This document shows positions 1-7,085 of a stretch of DNA of 64,000 nucleotides, piece after piece; positions within the stretch are counted from its first letter, which is position 1, and each line of letters starts with the position of its first letter. Below the pieces are notes generated by a model, which was not told where the DNA came from, ran no database searches, and saw nothing but the letters and a program-made list of their open reading frames with translations. This DNA is from Torulaspora globosa (taxonomy: Eukaryota > Ascomycota > Saccharomycetes > Saccharomycetales > Saccharomycetaceae): NCBI RefSeq assembly GCF_014133895.1, contig NC_050728.1:248001-312000 (forward strand). The letters run 5' to 3'. Made by a program: the position numbers and the translations under genes.

Positions 1-1506
1 CCTACGGTTACTACTAGAGTGTCTGAGTATGTTCCAGAAATTATCGAATTTGTGAAGAAGATCATTGACAATGGATATGGGTATGCTACGGATGATGGGT
101 CAGTTTATTTTGATACTGTAAAGTTCGATTCTTCGGAAAAACATGATTATGCAAAGAATCAACCGTGGAATAAAGGCCAGCTCGATTTGATCAAGGAAGG
201 TGAAGGCAGTTTAACCTCGTCTAACGGCGGGAAGAAGTCAGCGAATGATTTTGCGTTATGGAAGGCTTCAAAACCGGGCGAGCCACGTTGGATTTCTCCT
301 TGGGGCTCAGGCAGACCTGGGTGGCATATAGAGTGTTCTGTTATGGCTAGTGATATTTTGGGAGAGTGTATGGATATTCACTCTGGTGGAATCGATCTGG
401 CTTTCCCTCATCATGATAACGAGATGGCTCAGTCAGAAGCTTGTTTTGAGAGTGAGCAATGGGTTAACTATTTCTTACACACCGGTCACTTGCATATTGA
501 AGGACAAAAGATGTCCAAGTCGTTGAAGAATTTCATCACAATTGATGAAGCCCTCGAAAAATATAGTTCGAGACAATTGAGGTTGGCCTTTTTGTTAACT
601 CAGTGGAATAATCAGCTTGATTTCAAGGAGAGTCTTTTACTGGAGGTTAAGAGTCTCGAGAATATGTTTTCCAATTTCTTTAAGAATACGAGGGCTTTGA
701 AGTCTGACGATAGCTCGCGCGTTAGTAAAAAGCTTGGATCTCGTGAGAAGGATTTGTTAAGCTATCTGGAAAAGGTTGAGGAAGATATCGATTGTGCTCT
801 TTGTGACAATTTATCCACTCCTCAGTGCATGAAGTTGCTAAGCGAGCTGGTGAACAAGAGCAACACTTACATATCAGATGCCGGTGCTGATGTGAGAACA
901 GAGGTTTTAGTTGCTGTGTGCAAATATATCTCAAAGTTTTTTGGAATAGCAGGTATTCCAATACGAGAAGACCAACTAGGATGGTATGAAGGTGACGTGA
1001 GGCAGGAGAACAACAAGGAGGAGCAGATTCTGCCATATGTGCAATGTTTGGCCAAGTTCAGAGACCAGGTGAGACAGTTTGCAATTGACAATAGAGATCC
1101 GAAGAAGTTTTTAGAATTGACAGACAAACTGAGAAACGAGGAGCTTTTGAACCTCAACGTGTTGCTTGATGATAGAAGTGGCCAGGGAGCCCTGGTGAAA
1201 TTGATCAGCGAAGAAGAGAAGGTCCGTATAGTTGAGGAAGCTAGACAGGAGACTGAGAAGAGGCAAGCGAAAAAGGCTAGCGAAGAGGCAAAAAGGCGAG
1301 AACGAGAAGCGAAAGAGAAGGAAAGACTGGAGAAGGCCAAAATTCCGCCGCAGGAGCTGTTCAAGCAGCCGGAGTTGTACTCGGAGTGGGACGAGGACGG
1401 CATTCCGACCAAAGATAAAGAAGGAAATGCCATAACAAAGAGCATGACCAAGAAATTGAAGAAGTTATGGTTACAACAGGAGAAGCTATACAAGTCTGTA
1501 AACTAG
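1..1506 (+). CDS. CRS1: Cysteinyl-tRNA synthetase, C-terminal part (5' end outside window)
   Basis: Charges tRNA-Cys with cysteine in the cytosol (and probably mitochondria). The frame is open from base 1, so the N-terminal part with the HIGH signature lies upstream of the window; about 501 residues are present. The class I signature KMSKS is visible in the stretch GQKMSKSLKNF, preceded by the zinc-site region around HSGGIDLAFPHHDNE. The C-terminal 80 residues are a lysine/glutamate-rich helical extension typical of eukaryotic CysRS. It closely resembles S. cerevisiae YNL247W. The next genes are CWC25 and SUI1 as in S. cerevisiae, but VPS75 (YNL246W), which separates them there, is absent. 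Stop at 1504-1506 is only a few bases from the convergent CWC25 stop. Confidence 0.95.
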   Translation, partial: PTVTTRVSEYVPEIIEFVKKIIDNGYGYATDDGSVYFDTVKFDSSEKHDYAKNQPWNKGQLDLIKEGEGSLTSSNGGKKSANDFALWKASKPGEPRWISPWGSGRPGWHIECSVMASDILGECMDIHSGGIDLAFPHHDNEMAQSEACFESEQWVNYFLHTGHLHIEGQKMSKSLKNFITIDEALEKYSSRQLRLAFLLTQWNNQLDFKESLLLEVKSLENMFSNFFKNTRALKSDDSSRVSKKLGSREKDLLSYLEKVEEDIDCALCDNLSTPQCMKLLSELVNKSNTYISDAGADVRTEVLVAVCKYISKFFGIAGIPIREDQLGWYEGDVRQENNKEEQILPYVQCLAKFRDQVRQFAIDNRDPKKFLELTDKLRNEELLNLNVLLDDRSGQGALVKLISEEEKVRIVEEARQETEKRQAKKASEEAKRREREAKEKERLEKAKIPPQELFKQPELYSEWDEDGIPTKDKEGNAITKSMTKKLKKLWLQQEKLYKSVN

Positions 1507-1510
1507 TTAC

Positions 1511-1876
1511 TTATTTCTTGTTTAATCTTTTCTTCGCCACTTTGAACTTGTTCATTGGATCATCCTTGTCGTATCTTGACGCTTTGGCTTTGTTAGCCGT
1601 CGGTATACGCTTTTCTGTAGAGTTCTTGCGTTGGAGCTTGGGTTTTTCCTGTGGCAAAGATTTTGTCTCTGGCTGTTTAGGAACATCGTACATCCATTCT
1701 AACCCTGTCTTGGACTTTGCGGTAGCCAAGTCATTGAGTTCTCGTTCCTTGGCTGCCTGGCGTATTTTCTTCTCTTCTTCTAGCGCCTCTTGCTCTTTCT
1801 TTTGCACTTTCTGCCTGTTCTTCGCAAGCTTTGGGTTCCACGACTTCAACAGGTTGAGATCACTTGAGCCTGCCAT
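1511..1876 (-). CDS. CWC25: Pre-mRNA splicing factor Cwc25 (short form)
   Basis: Cwc25 joins the activated spliceosome after Prp2 action and promotes the first transesterification step. The N-terminus MAGSSDLNLLKSWNPKLAKN is the conserved start of the Cwc25/CIR N-terminal domain, followed by a charged coiled coil (residues 18-45) and a GLEWMYDVP motif. The C-terminus has the DDPMNKFKV motif. I chose the ATG at 1874-1876 because the family begins exactly there; a longer reading to 1897 adds seven residues of no family resemblance. The protein is 121 residues, clearly shorter than the roughly 180 of S. cerevisiae, by loss of the low-complexity middle and tail. It lies head-to-tail with SUI1, as in S. 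cerevisiae YNL245C-YNL244C. Confidence 0.88.
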   Translation of the reverse strand: MAGSSDLNLLKSWNPKLAKNRQKVQKKEQEALEEEKKIRQAAKERELNDLATAKSKTGLEWMYDVPKQPETKSLPQEKPKLQRKNSTEKRIPTANKAKASRYDKDDPMNKFKVAKKRLNKK

Positions 1877-1948
1877 CGTTTCAATAGCACTATACAAGTA
1901 TACAAGCGATATACGTCTGTGGAAGTAGTGGACTATAGAGACGGTTGT

Positions 1949-2275
1949 TTAAAAACCGTGAATCTTGATGTTTTTCTTTTGCATGCCCAGCTGGGTGGTC
2001 AAGAATTCGCACACTTTGGCCCTTTGGTCGCCCTGCAGCTGGATAATTTCGCCCATATCGGAGTCCTTGACGATGTTGCCGTTGCATGCAAAGTCTTTCT
2101 TCAGGACTTTGAGGATACGCTTTAAATCATATTCTTCTGGGACACCTTGAACTGTGGTTAGCGTCTTTCTACCATTTCTCTGTTGGATACGGATATGAAT
2201 GTAGTTAGCAGTTGTAGTTTCGTCGTCACCGGTGTCAGCAAATGGATCGAAAGATTTTAGGTTTTCAATAGACAT
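1949..2275 (-). CDS. SUI1: Translation initiation factor eIF1
   Basis: eIF1 binds the 40S subunit near the P site and enforces start-codon selection. The 108-residue length equals that of the yeast family. The flexible N-terminus (MSIENLKSFDPFADTGDD) is followed by the compact SUI1 fold with the NYIHIRIQQRNGRKTLTTVQ and GEIIQLQGDQR segments, and ends in IHGF. It is divergently transcribed from the SLA2-derived gene at 2473, with a shared promoter of about 200 bases. CWC25, SUI1 and SLA2 on one side and DIC1 on the other are classic flanks of the mating-type locus in non-WGD yeasts. Confidence 0.97.
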   Translation of the reverse strand: MSIENLKSFDPFADTGDDETTTANYIHIRIQQRNGRKTLTTVQGVPEEYDLKRILKVLKKDFACNGNIVKDSDMGEIIQLQGDQRAKVCEFLTTQLGMQKKNIKIHGF

Positions 2276-2472
2276 AAAACGATTTAGAGATAACTATAGC
2301 GGTGGTATCTTGCTACTGAAAGAGTTTGTCATCTTAGAGGTGGAAAATTTTCATTAGTTTTCTTGTAAAGGATAAATATGAAATGATTTTCTACGATGGA
2401 CAGTTTTAAGCTGAAACTTTGATAGGGGACGTCAGACAGGTATTTAAGCAGGCTAGTTGGTTGAATCTGGAG

Positions 2473-3624
2473 ATGTCTGCTGTTGATCTCGCCAGGAGTA
2501 TTAAGAAAGCTTGCTCGATCGAGGAAGTGGAGCCGAAAAGGAAGCATGTTAGAGCTTGTATTGTGTATACTTGGGACCACCAATCTGCTACGCAGTTCTT
2601 CTCTATCTTGAAGAGCGTTCCGCTGGCACCGAGTGAAATTCAAGTGTTTAAATGTCTGATTGTGGTTCACAAGGTTGTGCAAGAAGGTCATCCAACTGCG
2701 TTGCGGGAAGCGATTAGGAACACTGAGTGGATTAGGTCGCTTGGCAGGGTTCCAAGCAATGAATACGGGCGCTTGATCCAGAGATACGCCAGCTGTATAT
2801 GCGAGAAACTGATGTTCCAGGCGTCGCACCGGGGATTCGATGGCGGTATGTTTGAATACAAGGAATATACGTCGCTGGCTGTTGTTTCGGATCCTGACCG
2901 CGGATACGACACGCTTTGGAGTCTGATGGATTTGCTGGAGGAGGTTATGGAGACGTGCAAACTAATGCTGGCCTCTATGGGACGGAGACGGAAGGCGGAG
3001 CTGGTTGTTGCGGCGGTAGTGCCGTTGGTGACGGAGTCCTACGGGATATTCAAGTTCTGTACGGCGATGCTGAGAGCTTTAACGCAGGAGATTGACGACC
3101 ACGCAGCATTAGAGCAACTGAGTGAGCGCTATCGTATGCAGCACAGAGATCTTTTTGAGCTTTATGCTGATTGTTCTTCGATCAAGTCACTTACTTCGTT
3201 AATCAGCTTGCCAAAGTTACCACCAGAACCAGAGTCGTTTGATATGACTGACAAGACACCCTTGGAGAGAGCAAAGGTGCTTTCAACAGACCAGAGACTT
3301 GCCATTCATCTTGCTCTTCAATCAATTAATCATAGCCGAGAGCCAGTTTCGTTTTACTCCGTTTCCCAGCTTGCCAATGAGATAGCCGTTTCGGCAGAGC
3401 CCTCAATTCCAGCCATCATCCGGTTGACACATCAAGTAACAACATTGCTACAGCGCAACCCGTCCCCACTCCTCGCCCAAGCTTCTCAACTCTACTTCCA
3501 AGCATTACTTTCCCCCTCCCAACAAGACATCATCAATGCAAATACAAATCTACAAAATCTTTTAATTAACTCTCCCGCTCATATCTTTGATCCACCCACT
3601 CCACAAACCCACACTTCGGCTTGA
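2473..3624 (+). CDS. SLA2: Truncated Sla2/HIP1R-type protein: ANTH domain plus novel tail
   Basis: Intact Sla2 (over 950 residues) links endocytic coats to actin through an ANTH domain, a coiled coil and a C-terminal talin-like domain. Here only the ANTH part is recognisable (residues about 1-256: KKACSIEEVEPKRKHVRAC, VYTWDHQSA, SLGRVPSNEYGRLIQRYAS, SYGIFKF, LFELYADCSS, LPKLP). From residue 257 the frame continues with 127 residues unlike any Sla2 region I know. The last 19 codons lie antisense to the end of the MAT-alpha1 gene. The start is the ATG at 2473, matching the family N-terminus; upstream in-frame codons have no ATG. It could be a functional short paralogue with a full SLA2 elsewhere, or a remnant left by deletion at MAT. 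I am sure of the domain, not of function. Confidence 0.75.
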   Translation: MSAVDLARSIKKACSIEEVEPKRKHVRACIVYTWDHQSATQFFSILKSVPLAPSEIQVFKCLIVVHKVVQEGHPTALREAIRNTEWIRSLGRVPSNEYGRLIQRYASCICEKLMFQASHRGFDGGMFEYKEYTSLAVVSDPDRGYDTLWSLMDLLEEVMETCKLMLASMGRRRKAELVVAAVVPLVTESYGIFKFCTAMLRALTQEIDDHAALEQLSERYRMQHRDLFELYADCSSIKSLTSLISLPKLPPEPESFDMTDKTPLERAKVLSTDQRLAIHLALQSINHSREPVSFYSVSQLANEIAVSAEPSIPAIIRLTHQVTTLLQRNPSPLLAQASQLYFQALLSPSQQDIINANTNLQNLLINSPAHIFDPPTPQTHTSA

Positions 3625-4162
3625 CAAAATTAAACTGCTGCGCAAAAGTGTCCCATATTTCTTGTTGTTCAGGATGTGAATGCCACGCGGATGCAAGCAG
3701 CGGGGATAAAATATTCTGTTTCAGACCATAGCCGAATTGGGAATTGTAAGCCCTAAATGCCATAAAGGAATTAAGCGGCTTTGTGGAGGCACCTTTCCTA
3801 GCGGGCTTTTTATATATGTTATCTAATACATCGTTCGCTATGGAAAATAGTATTTCCTCGCTGTCCCAGGAAATTGGAGAGTCCCATAATGATCCCTTCT
3901 CCGCGGAGCTCTCGGACTGCAACTTCAGCTTCTCTTCCTCAATCTTCCGGAGCAAGGTATTAGGAGGAGAAGGAATCTTAATTGGTCCCAATTTTGCCAT
4001 GAAGGTCTTGGTGCTTTTCTCCTTTGTATAGCCAGATGTATGAGAACAACTCCCTTCCATACACCGAGCTTTTGCTGGTCTACACTGACCAGGTTTCCGT
4101 TTAATCTGGACTTTGAACAGAGGTCTGTTAGCTTTGAACCCACGGAAAGATTTCTCGTGCAT
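3566..4162 (-). CDS. MATALPHA1: Mating-type protein alpha1 (alpha-box transcription activator)
   Basis: Alpha1 works with Mcm1 to switch on alpha-specific genes. The alpha-box is at residues about 128-190, with PLNSFMAFRAYNSQFG, KQNILSPLLASAWHS, EIWDTFAQQFNF and CGFVEWV all matching the family. The N-terminal 100 residues are basic and diverged, as usual. Length is 198 residues against 175 in S. cerevisiae, but the C-terminus stops eight residues after EWV, so the usual tail is missing. The gene lies between a truncated SLA2 and DIC1, the standard MAT position of non-WGD Saccharomycetaceae, which argues for MAT itself rather than a silent cassette. The sequence coding FAQQFNF corresponds to the Y/Z junction and HO cleavage region of S. 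cerevisiae. Confidence 0.93.
   Translation of the reverse strand: MHEKSFRGFKANRPLFKVQIKRKPGQCRPAKARCMEGSCSHTSGYTKEKSTKTFMAKLGPIKIPSPPNTLLRKIEEEKLKLQSESSAEKGSLWDSPISWDSEEILFSIANDVLDNIYKKPARKGASTKPLNSFMAFRAYNSQFGYGLKQNILSPLLASAWHSHPEQQEIWDTFAQQFNFVKPKCGFVEWVDQRYERES
3631..3642 (-). other. Y/Z-junction, HO-site-like sequence inside alpha1
   Basis: On the minus strand this reads CGCAGCAGTTTA, in the context coding for FAQQFNF. The S. cerevisiae HO endonuclease site spans the corresponding codons (CGCAACAGTATA), so the match follows partly from protein conservation. If switching occurs here, the Z side would run leftward into the SLA2-derived tail and the Y-alpha side rightward through alpha1. 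Cleavage is inferred, not shown. Confidence 0.4.
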
Positions 4163-4770
4163 GGCAGTAGTTTGACGATTCTGGTAAGGTAACCAGGACG
4201 GTTTTGACGAACGTTAGGCGTTACTCTTTATACTCGAGAATTAGCCTAAATTAACCCTAGCGCTGTTTCATATTGATTTTTGTCTGCTCTACATAGAGGG
4301 ACATCATTGCGCATAGAGCCTCAAAACAAAACTATGCACCGTACACCATACAGCTGGAGCTCTCATATATCTACTCCAAACACTGTATTGAAACGGGGAG
4401 ATTGCTTAAGGGGAAGTTCGATGACAAAAGCTGTAGTTTTAATCATTGTTGATTATTTTTACAGCGGCTAATAATCTCTCAGTGTGTACCGCCCGAACTC
4501 TATGAAACAACCCTGCTCCTCACCACATATTAAAAACTGACTGGAAAGCAGACGAAGAAAAAAAATTATGTAAAAATGTGAACAAAACTCTGCTATAGCT
4601 CTGCAATCACTTCACAACTATGGGGGAAGAATGATGGAATATTTCAGCTATACTTTGAGCTTCTTTCACAATTAGAAGAGCACTGGCATCTAAACATTTA
4701 TCCTGAGTATCGTTACCATAAAGTCAATAAAATAAGTCGGCAACTGGAGAATAAGCTCGTGTATCAGAAT
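4163..4770. promoter_or_regulatory. Intergenic region upstream of alpha1, expected alpha1/alpha2 divergent promoter
   Basis: About 600 AT-rich bases lie between the alpha1 start and the next frame on the other strand. In most Saccharomycetaceae this stretch is the bidirectional promoter for alpha1 and alpha2. I find no frame that encodes a homeodomain. Several stops interrupt all frames, and one GACATCA motif (4310-4316) resembles only half of an a1/alpha2 operator. Confidence 0.4.
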
Positions 4771-5601
4771 ATGTTAAATCGGATGCGCTTTTTTACAGCA
4801 TCTTCGCTGTCATCGAAATTGGAAGGTATTCTAAGCTCCGCACGTGCTTCTGCTGCGGATACTGCCGCTGATGCCCCTGCTGCTCCAGGTGTTCCCCTTG
4901 CCGCCGATCCGGTCGGTTCCACCTATGCCTACTCTTCGTTGTCCTCTTATCAAGATGGCGTAAACCATCAACTTCCTTCTCGCCAACAAAACCGCCCGGT
5001 GACAAGTAGTGTCGAGCCAGCTACAAATCGACAGCTCGGGCAACAACAAGATCCAGCAAACGTCCCAGACCGCAATCCCTTCAAGACACATCACGACAGA
5101 TGCTTCAGGCCCAAGAGCATGAAGAGTGATACTAAGAGAGTCCGCAAGCAGAGGTGTACGGTAAAGATGCAGGGTCACATGTGTGATCGGATCAAGCTTG
5201 GCTCGGAAAAGAAGGAACGCCGTGCTACCGCGCACCCTTCGAAGAGACTGAAAGTATCCGGAGTTACCAGAACCGGTGGTTGCAGATCACCGAAGAGGGA
5301 TACAAAATCTCTATGTCCTATAACCATTGGACAGAAAGAAGATCCTTGTGAGATGGCATTGGATCCTTCTTTATCGGTTGAGAAGTACGGCTCATTCATT
5401 TCCCAGCATAACCAAGCAACCGGTTCGCCTCTTCGAGGCGACCCGAGTCGTTGCGACGTCTCATCCACCGCTTTGGCGTCTGTGCATGCCAGCGCCAAGA
5501 ACATGAGTTCCCTCGGCTTCGATTCCAGCTCATTGCACTCGAAGCTGCGGTGTATGGTTGGCACCAAGCAGCATCTGGAAGTACAAGATCTTTATGTTTA
5601 A
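4771..5601 (+). CDS. Orphan 276-residue protein in the position expected for MAT alpha2
   Basis: I do not recognise this protein. The ATG at 4771 is the first in frame. Residues about 25-55 are rich in alanine, serine and proline (SSARASAADTAADAPAAPG), residues 60-100 are rich in Q, N and P, and residues 105-170 are strongly basic with nuclear-localisation-like runs (KRVRKQR, SEKKERR, SKRLK). The C-terminal third is serine-rich. There is no WF-x-N-x-R homeodomain helix, HMG box or paired C2H2 finger. It is divergent from alpha1 and just before DIC1, where the alpha2 gene normally lies. Codon use looks plausible for a gene but could be a chance long frame. It might be a highly diverged mating-locus gene, part of an X-type repeat, or spurious. 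Confidence 0.4.
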   Translation: MLNRMRFFTASSLSSKLEGILSSARASAADTAADAPAAPGVPLAADPVGSTYAYSSLSSYQDGVNHQLPSRQQNRPVTSSVEPATNRQLGQQQDPANVPDRNPFKTHHDRCFRPKSMKSDTKRVRKQRCTVKMQGHMCDRIKLGSEKKERRATAHPSKRLKVSGVTRTGGCRSPKRDTKSLCPITIGQKEDPCEMALDPSLSVEKYGSFISQHNQATGSPLRGDPSRCDVSSTALASVHASAKNMSSLGFDSSSLHSKLRCMVGTKQHLEVQDLYV

Positions 5602-6203
5602 CCTGCGCGCAGATCCACTCGCTCGCCCCTCCTATCCTTCTTTTGGAGCCGTTTCGCCGTCAGAAGAGGAAAGCTTCAAAAGGGTTGCGTGGTAGAGAAT
5701 GATACATCTCTCAGCGGTTCAGACCATATCACAACGAGGGGAGATCAATTGCCTGTTGAATCAGATCTGCTACTAATTTACTTGTGTCAAGAGAACTAGT
5801 GGAGTATTGAGCACTCGGGCTATTAAAATGAGTGGAAAGACGCGAGACACATTCGGTTCAAGAGAGGAAAATCATCAGGATAGCTTTCTAACTGCGCCTG
5901 TTTTCCGTCCTCCCTTCTGGATCACAGATCTAATAACAAATTTTGAATTAGGCTTATTATTATTCCACAACCTACCATTATTATCCATGGGTTTTTATTT
6001 CCATGTTACTGTCGCCGGTTTCTTTTTTTTTTTTCCTTGGGTTTTCTCGTTTCAATGATCATCTTCGTCCTCACTGTATAATCCTCAATGCTTCGTGATA
6101 TGTAAAATATAAGCTGAGGCATGCTTTTTTTTTTCCCAATCTCAGGCAATTTGACTTCGAAGGGCGATAGCACATAAACTGCGCTCAGCACAGTTCAAAG
6201 GTC
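5602..6203. other. Intergenic region between the MAT-side orphan frame and DIC1
   Basis: No convincing gene is visible in these 600 bases. Two poly-T tracts (around 6022-6034 and 6124-6134) and AT-rich stretches are typical of a yeast promoter, and the right part presumably drives DIC1. An 83-codon frame at 5807-6058 ends in a phenylalanine run created by a poly-T tract and is not credible. Confidence 0.5.
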
Positions 6204-7085
6204 ATGTCCGGCAAAGTGGCGATGACAGACACCCCAATCAAGTACCCCTGGTGGTATGGCGGTGCGGGTGGCATTTTTGCTTGTATCGTCACCCATCCAC
6301 TTGATCTAGCCAAGGTTCGCCTTCAGACCGCCTCTCCGCCAAAGCCAACGCTTCTGAACATGATTCGAAGAATCTTACAACAGGAGGGACCTCGTGGACT
6401 TTATGCCGGGTTGAGCGCCTCTGTTCTTCGGCAGTGCACCTATACCACCGCGAGATTCGGGTGCTACGACATCATTAAGGAAAATTTAATCCCCCAGAGC
6501 GAGATCAATAATAGTTTGTATCTTTTACCATGTTCAATGTTGAGTGGAGCAATCGGTGGTTTTGTAGGAAATCCAGCAGATGTCGTCAACATCAGGATGC
6601 AAAATGACTCAGCACACGATCCACATCTAAGAAGAGGTTACCGAAATGCATTTGATGGGTTAAACAGTATTGTTAGGGAAGAAGGCTTTTATAAGCTTTT
6701 TACGGGACTGGCGCCAAACTTAATAAGAGGTGTCTTGATGACGGCCAGCCAAGTAGTCTCTTATGATGTATTTAAGCATCAGTTGGCCACAAAGTTCGGC
6801 ATGGATCCAGCCGAGAAAAAGACCCACTTCGCGGCTTCGCTGCTGGCCGGGCTTGTAGCGACAACGGTTTGCTCGCCAGCGGATGTGATGAAAACGCGGA
6901 TCATGAACGCGCAGCAGCACCACGAGAGCGCTGTGAGGGTTCTGTGGAGATCGGTCCAGACCGAAGGCGTTCTCTTTATGTTCAGAGGATGGCTACCAAG
7001 CTTCGCGAGGCTCGGACCTAATACGATTCTGATCTTCCTCGCGGTCGAGCAACTGCGGAAATACAGGGTCGGCATGAGCGGTTAG
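6204..7085 (+). CDS. DIC1: Mitochondrial dicarboxylate carrier
   Basis: Dic1 exchanges malate or succinate for phosphate across the inner mitochondrial membrane. The 293 residues hold three mitochondrial-carrier repeats, each with the P-x-D-x-x-[KR] signature: HPLDLAKVRLQ (about residue 30), NPADVVNIRMQ (about 130) and SPADVMKTRIM (about 230). These contain the six expected membrane helices. It is the orthologue of S. cerevisiae YLR348C and the standard flank of MAT on the side opposite SLA2. The stop codon (7083-7085) is interlocked with the stop of the convergent zinc-cluster gene (7082-7084), so the two 3' UTRs must be antisense to each other's coding sequence. Confidence 0.95.
   Translation: MSGKVAMTDTPIKYPWWYGGAGGIFACIVTHPLDLAKVRLQTASPPKPTLLNMIRRILQQEGPRGLYAGLSASVLRQCTYTTARFGCYDIIKENLIPQSEINNSLYLLPCSMLSGAIGGFVGNPADVVNIRMQNDSAHDPHLRRGYRNAFDGLNSIVREEGFYKLFTGLAPNLIRGVLMTASQVVSYDVFKHQLATKFGMDPAEKKTHFAASLLAGLVATTVCSPADVMKTRIMNAQQHHESAVRVLWRSVQTEGVLFMFRGWLPSFARLGPNTILIFLAVEQLRKYRVGMSG

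Noticed and set aside
867..1493. 208-codon minus-strand frame inside CRS1
   Set aside because: Antisense to the charged C-terminal extension of cysteinyl-tRNA synthetase; serine/phenylalanine-rich shadow.
4303..4316. a1/alpha2 operator (TACATAG...GACATCA)
   Set aside because: Only one half-site is close to consensus and spacing does not fit.
4340..4353. Rap1-like sequence (GTACACCATACAG) upstream of alpha1
   Set aside because: Lacks the CCC core of the Rap1 consensus, so I do not call a site.
4280..4471. Short frame (63 codons) in the alpha1 upstream region as an alpha2 exon
   Set aside because: No homeodomain helix, poor composition, and no splice signals to connect it with other frames.
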